Source: Pseudomonas tolaasii NCPPB 2192
GTDB lineage: Bacteria > Pseudomonadota > Gammaproteobacteria > Pseudomonadales > Pseudomonadaceae
Reading direction: 5' to 3'
Length of the DNA stretch: 64,000 nucleotides
NCBI RefSeq assembly: GCF_002813445.1
Contig: NZ_PHHD01000001.1
Coordinates: 3,410,001-3,474,000 of the forward strand
A program made the position numbers and the translations under genes. The notes under the pieces were generated by a model. That model searched no databases and was not told the DNA's origin. It saw only the letters and a list, made by a program, of their open reading frames with translations. Positions 52,248 through 59,951 of the stretch are shown in pieces; the stretch's first letter is position 1; each line of letters opens with the position of its first letter.

Positions 52248-52612
52248 GGAACGTGTGTCTTTCGTTGGGCGTACTAATAGCGGGATGTTCGCCCGCCCCT
52301 CAAGATTTCAGTGAGATATCCATTAGCCGCTTTCAATCCGAAGAGCCTGAACGCTGCCGCCCGTCAGACGTTGGGTTGAATGAGCAACAGGTTGTGGCCT
52401 TTTTCAGGCGTGCCGAGCAAATCGATGCTCGAACGCTGCACAACGAATACGACTGGGCGCCGTGCTACCTTGAAGGTAAGTTGAAGTTTCAGGGACAGGC
52501 GTGTAGCTGGCAGGTGAGGGCGGGGGCTACAGGGCAGATCGAGTGTTCGACCACCGAGCAGTACTTTGGCTGCAATGACTGCGGCGATTTGTTCAAAGGA
52601 ATCAAACAGTAG
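52244..52612 (+). CDS. lipoprotein paired with the amidase; candidate immunity protein
   Basis: A 122-residue protein. The ATG overlaps the amidase stop (ATGA); a longer frame inside the amidase gene is rejected because a lipoprotein signal begins exactly at this ATG: MRNVCLSLGVLIAGC with lipobox IAGC (C15). The mature part has several cysteines (RCRP, APCY, QACSW, IECS, GCNDCG) likely to form disulfides, consistent with periplasmic folding. I do not recognise a family. By position it may neutralise the amidase in the periplasm. Confidence 0.8.
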   Translation: MRNVCLSLGVLIAGCSPAPQDFSEISISRFQSEEPERCRPSDVGLNEQQVVAFFRRAEQIDARTLHNEYDWAPCYLEGKLKFQGQACSWQVRAGATGQIECSTTEQYFGCNDCGDLFKGIKQ

Positions 52613-52623
52613 CACCGAATAAC

Positions 52624-52657
52624 AAAAAAACGGGTGTGGCATCCGACGCCACACCCG
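52624..52657 (-). terminator. terminator of the sodium:solute symporter gene
   Basis: CGGGTGTGGC and GCCACACCCG pair over ten bases around a seven-base loop, with a run of A on the plus-strand left, i.e. U residues after the stem on the minus strand. It follows the symporter gene that ends at 52689 and may also stop the lipoprotein transcript ending at 52612. Confidence 0.9.
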
Positions 52658-52688
52658 CTGAAGAAACCGCTTTAAATCCTGTCAGTTA

Positions 52689-54071
52689 TCAAATCGCCCG
52701 GGCCGTCTGTGGCTGGGAGCTGCGCGACAGCAGGCTCACCACCACAAAGCTGACCAGCCCGATCGCCAGGCTGTAGTAGATCGGCGTGTTCGCATCCAGC
52801 CCGTCCTTGATCATGAACGCCAGCGCGGTCACAAAACCCAGGGTCATGGAGGTGATCGCCCCGGACGTGGTGGCGCGTTTCCAGAAAATCGCCCCGATGA
52901 GCGGGATCAGCATGCCGCCCACCAGCAGGTTGTAAGCCAGGGTCAGGGCGCTGATCACGTCGTTCACCACCAGGGCGATGCCCAGCACGGCGATGCCGGT
53001 CAGCAGGGTGAACAGGCGATTGACCGCCAGGCTCGACTGTTTACCGCCGCGCAGGCGTGGCAGCAGGTCTTCGGTCAACACGGTGGAGGCGGCCAGCAAA
53101 CCGGCGCTGGCGGTGGACATCATTGCGGCCAGCGCGGCGGCAATCACCAGGCCGCGAATACCGTCCGGCAGCGAGGCTTTGACGATGGCGGCGAAGGCGT
53201 TGTTTACGTTGTCCAGGTTTGGCAGCAGTACATGCGCCGCCATGCCGATCAGCGCGCACGCCAGGCCGTAGAGGATGCAGTAGAAGCCGGCGAAGGTGCC
53301 TGCATACTTGGCGACCTTTTCGTCACGGGCGGTGAACACCCGTTGCCAGATGTCCTGGCCGATCAGGATGCCGAAGAAGTAGATCATGAAGTAGGTGATG
53401 ATCGTGTCCCAGCCGATTTCGGTGAAGCTGAAATTCGACGCCGGCAACTTGGCCACCAACTCATCCCAGCCGCCGACGCGGTACAGGCAGATCGGCAGCA
53501 GAATAAACATCAGGCCGACGGTCTTGATCACGAACTGCACAATGTCGGTCAGGGTCAGCGACCACATGCCGCCGATGGTCGAATACACCACCACCACGCC
53601 ACCACCGAGCAACACCGAGACCCAGAACGGCAGGCCGAACAGCACTTGCAGCACGGTGCCGATAGCCAGGATCGAGGTCACGCCGATCATCAAGGCGTAG
53701 GCCAGCATGATCACCGCGCTCGCCTGGCGGGCCATGGGGTTGTAGCGTTTCTCAAGGACCTGGGTGACGGTGAAGATTTTCAGCTTCAGCAGCGGCTTGG
53801 CCAGGAACAGGTTCAGCGCGATGATCCCGGCACCGAGCGCGGCGCACAGCCAGAAGCCGGAGATACCGTGCACATAACCCAGGCGCACGGTGCCGACGGT
53901 GGATGCACCGCCCAGAACCGTGGCGGCCATGGTGCCCATGTACAGCGACGGGCCCAGGTTGCGCCCGGCCACCAGGTAGTCTTCGTGGGTCTTGGCGCGG
54001 CGCATGCCGTAATAGCCGAGCACGAGCATGCCGGCGGCGTAGATGAGTACGACGAATAAATCCAAAGCCAT
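52689..54071 (-). CDS. sodium:solute symporter (PA1418-like), gbu cluster
   Basis: A 460-residue SSS-family transporter with about 13 helices, starting MALDLFVVLIYAAGMLVLGYYG and containing the signature DYLVAGRNLGP and the GGASTVGTVRLGYVHG region near helices 2-3. It is the last gene of the minus-strand guanidinobutyrase cluster; in P. aeruginosa I recall a similar transporter (PA1418) in the same place. It may import guanidinobutyrate or a related guanidino acid, but the substrate is not shown by sequence. Confidence 0.9.
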   Translation of the reverse strand: MALDLFVVLIYAAGMLVLGYYGMRRAKTHEDYLVAGRNLGPSLYMGTMAATVLGGASTVGTVRLGYVHGISGFWLCAALGAGIIALNLFLAKPLLKLKIFTVTQVLEKRYNPMARQASAVIMLAYALMIGVTSILAIGTVLQVLFGLPFWVSVLLGGGVVVVYSTIGGMWSLTLTDIVQFVIKTVGLMFILLPICLYRVGGWDELVAKLPASNFSFTEIGWDTIITYFMIYFFGILIGQDIWQRVFTARDEKVAKYAGTFAGFYCILYGLACALIGMAAHVLLPNLDNVNNAFAAIVKASLPDGIRGLVIAAALAAMMSTASAGLLAASTVLTEDLLPRLRGGKQSSLAVNRLFTLLTGIAVLGIALVVNDVISALTLAYNLLVGGMLIPLIGAIFWKRATTSGAITSMTLGFVTALAFMIKDGLDANTPIYYSLAIGLVSFVVVSLLSRSSQPQTARAI

Positions 54072-54117
54072 GACGGCGGGTCTCCGATTGTCTTTCTTAT
54101 GTTGTAGGCGCGGTTTT

Positions 54118-54223
54118 TGTGGCGAGGGAGCTTGCTCCCGCTGGGCTGCGAAGCAGCCCCTTGTGATCTATGCAGCTTCGCGACTGCTGCGCAGTCGAAC
54201 GGGAGCAAGCTCCCTCGCCACAA
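54118..54223. repeat. repeat of the tgtggcgagggagcttgctccc type, overlapping a gene end
   Basis: Inverted arms tgtggcgagggagcttgctc and gagcaagctccctcgccaca surround internal smaller palindromes (gggctgcgaagcagccc; gcgactgctgcgcagtcg). The right arm lies inside the last codons of the NCS1 gene that ends at 54168. Confidence 0.85.
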
Positions 54224-55676
54224 CGGCCGGTCCATACACCGCCGCCGGCTCTGGAAACACCCGCAGCAACGTCAGGTACACCACCGACGCCAGCCCCAGC
54301 GTCACCGGCAAACTGATGTCGATGCCATCGGCCAGATTGCCCAACGGCCCAACGAACTGCCCCGGCAGGTTGACGAAGCACAGGCCCACCAGCGCGCTCG
54401 GGATCCACGCGCCCAGCCCGCGCCAGTTCCAGCCATGGTTGAACCAGTAGCGCCCGCCGGTTTCACCGCGGGTAAACACTTGCAGGTCATCCGGGCAGTA
54501 GAAGCCGCGACGCACGATCAGGCCGATGATCATCATTACCATCCACGGTGTAGTGCAGGTGATGATCAGCACGGCGAAGGTCGACACGCTCTGCACCAGA
54601 TTGGCAGCGAAACGTCCGATGAAGATGAAGGCAATCGACATCACCCCGATCAGCAACGTCGCCTTGACCCGTGAGAGCAAACGCGGGAACACGCTGGACA
54701 TGTCCAACCCGGTGCCATACAGCGACGTGGTGCCGGTGGACATGCCGCCGATCACCGCGATCAGGCACACCGGCAGGAAGAACCAGCTCGGTGCCACCGC
54801 CAGCAAACCGCCGACATAGTTGTTGGCCGCGATATAGTCAGGAGCCTTGATCGCGACGATGGTCGCGGTGGCCAGGCCGAAGAGGAAAGGGATCAACGTG
54901 GCAATCTGTGCCAGCACCACCGCCGCCATGATGCGCATTTTCGGCGTTTCTCGCGGAATGTAGCGCGACCAGTCACCCAGGAACGCCCCGAAGGAAATCG
55001 GGTTGCTCATGGCCACCAGCGCAGCCCCGATAAACGCCGCCCAGAAACCGGTCTGGCCGAGGGCGACGGTGCCGGCGAAGTGACTGTCAAACGCGGGTGC
55101 AAAGGCAAAAATGCCCAACAGGAACAGCAGGCTCGCCGCCCACACCGCAATGCGGTTGACCCACAGCATGAAGCGAAAGCCGTAGATGCAAACCGTGAGG
55201 ACGAGGAGGGCGAACAGGCCGTAAGCCAGGCCTAGCGTCAGGTCAGTTTCCGGCAAGCCCACCAGACGTTTCGCACCGCCGACCAACGCATCGCCTGAAC
55301 TCCACACCGACAATGAGAAGAACGCAATCGCCGTCAGCAATGACAGAAACGAGCCGACAATGCGCCCGTGCACGCCGAAGTGCGCACCGGAAGACACGGC
55401 GTTGTTGGTGCCATTGATCGGCCCGAACAGGCCCATGGGCGCCAGGATCAGCGCGCCTACCAGCACGCCCAGCACAATCGCCCACACGCCGGCCTGGAAC
55501 GACAAACCGAACAGTACCGGGAACGAGCCCAGCACCGCGGTGGCAAAGGTGTTGGCACCGCCGAAGATCAGTCGGAACAGATCCCTGGGGCCGGCAGTAC
55601 GTTCGTGGTCCGGGATCTGTTCGACCCCGTTGGTTTCTATCTTTCGAATACTTTTATCGTTGTTTTTATTATTCAT
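54168..55676 (-). CDS. NCS1/purine-cytosine permease-type transporter (PA1419-like), gbu cluster
   Basis: A 502-residue transporter with 12 helices. The N-terminus is polar (MNNKNNDKSIRKIETNGVEQ), followed by TAGPRDLFRLIFGGANTFATAVLGSFPVLFGLSF; GPINGTNNAVSSGAHFGVHGRIVGS and SFGAFLGDWSRYIPRETP are permease motifs. It sits between the SSS symporter and the NTF2-like gene. The last roughly 18 residues (VARELAPVRLRSSREAA) are encoded by one arm of an invasive repeat, so the natural C-terminus has been replaced. Likely substrate: a guanidino acid or a product of the pathway. Confidence 0.9.
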   Translation of the reverse strand: MNNKNNDKSIRKIETNGVEQIPDHERTAGPRDLFRLIFGGANTFATAVLGSFPVLFGLSFQAGVWAIVLGVLVGALILAPMGLFGPINGTNNAVSSGAHFGVHGRIVGSFLSLLTAIAFFSLSVWSSGDALVGGAKRLVGLPETDLTLGLAYGLFALLVLTVCIYGFRFMLWVNRIAVWAASLLFLLGIFAFAPAFDSHFAGTVALGQTGFWAAFIGAALVAMSNPISFGAFLGDWSRYIPRETPKMRIMAAVVLAQIATLIPFLFGLATATIVAIKAPDYIAANNYVGGLLAVAPSWFFLPVCLIAVIGGMSTGTTSLYGTGLDMSSVFPRLLSRVKATLLIGVMSIAFIFIGRFAANLVQSVSTFAVLIITCTTPWMVMMIIGLIVRRGFYCPDDLQVFTRGETGGRYWFNHGWNWRGLGAWIPSALVGLCFVNLPGQFVGPLGNLADGIDISLPVTLGLASVVYLTLLRVFPEPAAVYGPAVVARELAPVRLRSSREAA

Positions 55677-55697
55677 GATCAGCTCCGATCACATTGG

Positions 55698-56120
55698 CTA
55701 AGGGGGCGGCAGCCCTTCCGGCATTGCGGACAAATGTTCGTGACAGGCCAGCCACAGGCCTTCTTGTTGTTGTGTGCCAGACCCTTGCCGTTTGAAGACA
55801 ATGGTCTCGCGTTCCTGGCTAAAGAATTGCTCCCCGTTCATGCGCAGCTCGGTGGCCACGTCATGAATAAAAATCGCCACGTCGCCCTGCAGGCTGACAA
55901 AGGCGTTGCTCGACGTGCACGACAGCACTTCGAACCCCTCATCCGCGCGCCAGCTGTCCCACAAGGCCTGGTAGGCATCGCGACTCAGCAATGGCTGGGG
56001 GAGGGTGTAAAACACAAAGCTGGCATCAGCCGTGAACGCGCCGAAATACGCGGCGCGGTCATTGCGGGCGAACGCCGACACCAGCTCGGCGGCGGCGTTA
56101 AGCACGGCTTGCGCGCTCAT
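55698..56120 (-). CDS. NTF2-like (SnoaL/DUF3225-type) protein, gbu cluster
   Basis: A 140-residue protein with an NTF2-like cone fold: MSAQAVLNAAAELVSAFARNDRAAYFGAFTADASFVFYTLP, then YQALWDSWRADEGFEVL and WLACHEHLSAMP at the end. The ATG overlaps the gbuA stop, so the two are translationally coupled. A protein of this kind occupies the same place in P. aeruginosa (PA1420, from memory). It may bind or convert a pathway intermediate such as guanidinobutyrate; no catalytic assignment is possible. Confidence 0.87.
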   Translation of the reverse strand: MSAQAVLNAAAELVSAFARNDRAAYFGAFTADASFVFYTLPQPLLSRDAYQALWDSWRADEGFEVLSCTSSNAFVSLQGDVAIFIHDVATELRMNGEQFFSQERETIVFKRQGSGTQQQEGLWLACHEHLSAMPEGLPPP

Positions 56121-57070
56121 CAGCGGTGCGCCACGCCGGGCAGTACGCAGAGCATCTCGTACAGCAGGTTGGCGCCGAGCAGCGAGGTGTTGCCGGTGGT
56201 GTCGTACGGCGGCGAAACTTCTACCAGATCACAACCAATCAGGTCGAGGCCCTGGCAGCCACGGATGATTTCGATGGCCTGGATGGTGGTCAGCCCGCCA
56301 ATTTCCGGCGTGCCGGTGCCGGGCGCCCAAGCCGGGTCGATGCCGTCGATATCAAAGCTCAGGTACACCGGGCCGCCGCCGACTTTTTCACGCACTTCAG
56401 CCATCAGCGGTGCCAGCGACTGGTGCCAGCATTCTTCGGCCTGAACCACACGGAAGCCCTGCTTGCGGCTCCAGTTGAAGTCTTCGGCGGTATAACCCTG
56501 GGCGCGCAGGCCGATCTGCACCACGCGGTCGCAGTCCAGCAAACCTTCTTCCACGGCGCGGCGGAAGGTGGTGCCGTGGGCGATTTTCTCGCCGAACATA
56601 TGGTCGTTGACGTCGGCGTGGGCATCGATGTGCACCAGCCCGACCTTGCCGTGTTTCTTGTGGATCGCCCGCAGGATCGGCAGGGTGATGGTGTGGTCAC
56701 CGCCCAGGGTCATCGGGATCACGTCGTGCTCAAGGATCTCGTCGTAAGCTTCTTCGATGATGCGCACGGCGTCGAGCAGGTTAAAGGTGTTGATCGCCAC
56801 GTCGCCGATGTCGGCAACCGACAGCGAGTCGAACGGTGCGGCGCCGGTGGCCATGTTGTAGGGGCGGATCATCACGGATTCGGCGCGGATTTCACGCGGC
56901 CCGAAACGGGTGCCGGCGCGCAGGGAGGTGCCGATGTCCAGTGGCACGCCGACAAAGGCGGCGTCCAGGCCTTTGGCTGTTTGCAGGTGGGGAAGACGCA
57001 TCATGGTGGCGATGCCGGCGAAGCGCGGCATTTCGTTGCCGCCCAGTGGTTGGTGGAAAATCTTGTCCAC
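56120..57070 (-). CDS. gbuA: guanidinobutyrase, ureohydrolase (agmatinase) family
   Basis: A 316-residue binuclear manganese hydrolase starting at GTG with GAGG seven bases upstream. The metal ligands are visible: GGDHTIT, HIDAHADVND and SFDIDGIDPAWAPGTGTPE. FVGVPLDIGTSLRAGTRFGPREIR is the agmatinase-family N-terminal motif. Agmatinase, guanidinobutyrase and guanidinopropionase are hard to separate by sequence alone. The neighbourhood (SSS symporter, NCS1 permease, NTF2-like gene, divergent LysR) matches gbuA of P. aeruginosa (PA1421), so hydrolysis of 4-guanidinobutyrate to GABA and urea is favoured. Confidence 0.87.
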   Translation of the reverse strand: MDKIFHQPLGGNEMPRFAGIATMMRLPHLQTAKGLDAAFVGVPLDIGTSLRAGTRFGPREIRAESVMIRPYNMATGAAPFDSLSVADIGDVAINTFNLLDAVRIIEEAYDEILEHDVIPMTLGGDHTITLPILRAIHKKHGKVGLVHIDAHADVNDHMFGEKIAHGTTFRRAVEEGLLDCDRVVQIGLRAQGYTAEDFNWSRKQGFRVVQAEECWHQSLAPLMAEVREKVGGGPVYLSFDIDGIDPAWAPGTGTPEIGGLTTIQAIEIIRGCQGLDLIGCDLVEVSPPYDTTGNTSLLGANLLYEMLCVLPGVAHR

Positions 57071-57201
57071 GGGAGTGCCTCATCGTTGTTTTGTTTATTA
57101 GAGGCCGATTCTGCGAAAAGCCCGGGACGGGAAGAATCGGCAGAGGCAAATACTTAGTTCAGATTTTTCTAAACTAATGCCTGAGGTAAACTCCGCTCAA
57201 C

Positions 57202-57290
57202 TGTGGGAGCTGGCTCGCCTGCGATAGCGGTCTGCCAGCCACCCCTTCCTTTATTGATCCACCGCTATCGCAGGCAAGCCAGCTCCCACA
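57202..57290. repeat. REP doublet (REPIN) in the gbuA-gbuR intergenic region
   Basis: Inverted arms tgtgggagctggctcgcctg and gcaggcaagccagctcccaca. It lies between two divergent genes, only 36 bases before the regulator ATG, so it sits close to or within that promoter region. Confidence 0.85.
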
Positions 57291-57326
57291 GGGGGTTGCG
57301 GTGCCTCAGGTGTAGCTGGAGAACCG

Positions 57327-58220
57327 ATGGCCAACGCCTTGCCCGACCTGAAACTCCTGCGCATCTTCGTCAGCGTGGTGCGCCATCAGGGGTTTGCCAA
57401 TGCTCAGCACGAGCTCAACTTGTCCACTTCGGCCATCAGCACTTATATGAGCCAGCTGGAGTCGGCGTTGGGCCTGGTGTTGTGCCACCGCGGGCGCGGT
57501 GGTTTCAGCCTGACCAGCAAGGGCGAGTTGTTTCATCAGGAAACCCTGCGTCTGTTGGCCGAGCTCGAAGGCTTCGAGCAGTACGCCGCCGCGCTCAAAG
57601 GCGAGTTGCGCGGCACCCTCAAACTCGGCGTGCTCGACTCCACCGTCAGCGACAACGCGTTGCCGTTTGCTGAAGCGATTGGCGCATACAGCCTGGAACA
57701 TCCGGCGGTGCACCTGCATTTGTCGGTGATGAGCCCTTACGAGCTGCAGCTCGGCGTGCAGGACAACCGCCTGGACCTGGCCATCGGCTGCTTCTCCAAC
57801 CGCATGAGCGGGCTGATCTACATGCCGCTGTACCGCGAGCAACACTGGCTGTATTGCAGCACGCGGCATCCGTTGTTCAACGAGCGGCGCATTCCCGAAC
57901 AGGTCATCACCCAGCAGCGCATGGTCGGGCGCGGTTATTGGAGCCAGGCGGAGCTGGCGCGTCACGGCTTCAAACACAGCGCCGCCACGGTGGAAAGTAT
58001 GGAGGCGCAGCTGATTCTGGTGCTGTCCGGCGCCTACATCGGCTACTTGCCCGAGCATTACGCCCAGGCCTGGGCCGACAAAGGTGACCTGCGGGTACTG
58101 CTGCCGGCGACATTTGGTTATCAGGCGCCATTCTCGATGATCATTCGTCGTGGCCGCAGCCGCGAACCGCTGATCCAGACGTTCCGCGATTTGCTCAAAG
58201 CCCAGCTCAATCAGGCCTGA
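57327..58220 (+). CDS. gbuR: LysR-family regulator, probable GbuR
   Basis: A 297-residue regulator. The winged helix (residues 8-66: LKLLRIFVSVVRHQGFANAQHELNLSTSAISTYMSQLE) is followed by a canonical effector domain (LGVQDNRLDLAIGCFSN and so on). It is divergent from gbuA, the position held by gbuR in P. aeruginosa, where GbuR activates gbuA in response to guanidinobutyrate. Assignment rests on synteny plus family. It is followed closely by the DTW-domain gene. Confidence 0.85.
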   Translation: MANALPDLKLLRIFVSVVRHQGFANAQHELNLSTSAISTYMSQLESALGLVLCHRGRGGFSLTSKGELFHQETLRLLAELEGFEQYAAALKGELRGTLKLGVLDSTVSDNALPFAEAIGAYSLEHPAVHLHLSVMSPYELQLGVQDNRLDLAIGCFSNRMSGLIYMPLYREQHWLYCSTRHPLFNERRIPEQVITQQRMVGRGYWSQAELARHGFKHSAATVESMEAQLILVLSGAYIGYLPEHYAQAWADKGDLRVLLPATFGYQAPFSMIIRRGRSREPLIQTFRDLLKAQLNQA

Positions 58221-58224
58221 AATC

Positions 58225-58830
58225 ATGTCCAGACCCCAATGTTCCCGCTGCCTGCGGCCTGTTACCCACTGCCTTTGCACGCTGATTCCAAGCCTTGACA
58301 GCCGCACCCGCGTATTGCTGTTGCAGCACCCGAGCGAGGTCAACCATGCGCTGAATACGGCGCGGCTGGCGGCGTTGGGCCTCACCCATGCGCAGTTGGT
58401 GGTGGGGGAGGTGTTTGAGGACCTGGCGACGTTGTTGAGCCCGCCGGGCTATCAGGCGCGGTTGTTGTTTCCCGCCGACGATGCCCAGCCGTTGCAGGCC
58501 TATGCGCCCAGCGACCAGCCATTGCTCTTGGTTGTCCCCGACGGCACCTGGCGCAAGGCGCGCAAATTGCTGCACCTCAATCCATTGCTGGCAGCATTGC
58601 CCCGCGTGACCCTGGCCGAGGGGGCCGAGTCGCGCTATCGATTGCGCAAGGCGCCGGGGCCGGGGGCTTTATCGACGGTGGAGGCCATTGTGCAGGCACT
58701 GGAGGTGCTGGAGGCTCCCGCTTCTTTTGCGCCATTGCTCAAACCTTTCGAAGCGTTGATCGAGGGGCAGATTGCGGCGATGGGGGATGAGGTGTTTCAG
58801 CGCAATCATGGCGACGGGCGGTTGGGGTAG
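58225..58830 (+). CDS. DTW-domain tRNA-uridine aminocarboxypropyltransferase
   Basis: A 201-residue protein of the TapT/YfiP family that adds the acp group to tRNA uridine using S-adenosylmethionine. N-terminal cysteines CSRCLRPVTHCLC likely bind zinc. LQHPSEVNHALNTARL is the conserved core, the DTW motif appears as DGTWRKARKL, and ESRYRLRKAPGPGALSTVEA follows. It begins five bases after the LysR stop, so it may be co-transcribed although functionally unrelated. Target position 47 of tRNA is by family knowledge. Confidence 0.9.
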   Translation: MSRPQCSRCLRPVTHCLCTLIPSLDSRTRVLLLQHPSEVNHALNTARLAALGLTHAQLVVGEVFEDLATLLSPPGYQARLLFPADDAQPLQAYAPSDQPLLLVVPDGTWRKARKLLHLNPLLAALPRVTLAEGAESRYRLRKAPGPGALSTVEAIVQALEVLEAPASFAPLLKPFEALIEGQIAAMGDEVFQRNHGDGRLG

Positions 58831-58850
58831 CGGGTTTACCGAGTTGCGGC

Positions 58851-58923
58851 CATCGCAGGCAAGCCAGCTCCCACAGGGGAGATGAATGCAATTCAACTGT
58901 GGGAGCTGGCTTGCCTGCGATGG
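58851..58923. repeat. REP doublet in reversed arm order
   Basis: Here the arm catcgcaggcaagccagctc comes first and gagctggcttgcctgcgatg second, i.e. the two palindromic units face the opposite way from the other REPINs in this window. It lies between the DTW gene and cysM. Confidence 0.85.
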
Positions 58924-59048
58924 CGTCCTCCCTGCCAGCACACCTTCTACTTATTCCTTAAAGCCATAAGCACCACACTTTGCGTGATATGGCCCGCCGA
59001 CCTTTCCCGGTATGATGTGCGCCCCGCAGTCTGGATTGCGAATACGCC

Positions 59049-59951
59049 ATGACCTTGCAGTACCCTACAATCGCCGATTGCGTCGGCAACACGCCCCTGG
59101 TCCGCTTGCAACGCATGGCGGGTGAAACCAGCAACACCTTGTTGCTCAAGCTCGAAGGGAACAACCCGGCCGGTTCCGTCAAGGACCGCCCGGCGCTGTC
59201 GATGATCACCCGCGCCGAGCTGCGCGGGCAGATCAAGCCCGGTGACACCCTGATCGAAGCCACCTCGGGCAACACCGGCATCGCCCTGGCCATGGCCGCG
59301 GCGATCAAGGGTTACAAGATGATCCTGATCATGCCCGACAACGGCAGCGCCGAACGCAAGGCCGCCATGACCGCCTACGGTGCCCAACTGATCCTGGTGA
59401 CCCAGGAAGAAGGCATGGAAGGCGCCCGCGACCTTGCCGAGCGTATGGCCGCCGAAGGCCGTGGCCTGGTGCTGGACCAGTTCGCCAACGGTGACAACCC
59501 CGAAGCGCACTACACCACCACCGGTCCGGAAATCTGGCAGCAGACGGGCGGCACCATCACCCATTTCGTCAGCTCCATGGGCACCACCGGCACCATCATG
59601 GGCAACTCGCGCTACCTCAAGGAACAGAACCCGGCGATCCAAATCGTCGGCCTGCAACCGATGGAAGGCGCGGCGATCCCGGGTATCCGCCGCTGGCCTG
59701 AAGAATATCTGCCGAAGATCTACAACGCGACTCGCGTGGACCGCATCATCGACATGGCCCAGCGTGAAGCCGAAGACACCACCCGCCGCCTGGCCCGTGA
59801 AGAAGGCATCTTCTGCGGCGTCTCGTCCGGTGGCGCCGTGGCCGGCATGTTGCGCTTGTCCAAAGAACTGGAAAACGCGGTGATCGTCGCGATCATCTGT
59901 GACCGAGGCGACCGCTACCTGTCGACCGGCATTTTCGACGCGCCCAACTGA
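59049..59951 (+). CDS. cysM: cysteine synthase B CysM
   Basis: A 300-residue PLP enzyme making cysteine from O-acetylserine and sulfide or thiosulfate. The Schiff-base lysine is K45 in NPAGSVKDRP, EATSGNTGIALAMAAAIKGY is the substrate-binding region, and SSGGAVAGML near the C-terminus binds the PLP ring. The stop overlaps the ATG of rlmD (TGATG). The order cysM-rlmD-relA-mazG is conserved in Pseudomonas. Confidence 0.96.
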   Translation: MTLQYPTIADCVGNTPLVRLQRMAGETSNTLLLKLEGNNPAGSVKDRPALSMITRAELRGQIKPGDTLIEATSGNTGIALAMAAAIKGYKMILIMPDNGSAERKAAMTAYGAQLILVTQEEGMEGARDLAERMAAEGRGLVLDQFANGDNPEAHYTTTGPEIWQQTGGTITHFVSSMGTTGTIMGNSRYLKEQNPAIQIVGLQPMEGAAIPGIRRWPEEYLPKIYNATRVDRIIDMAQREAEDTTRRLAREEGIFCGVSSGGAVAGMLRLSKELENAVIVAIICDRGDRYLSTGIFDAPN

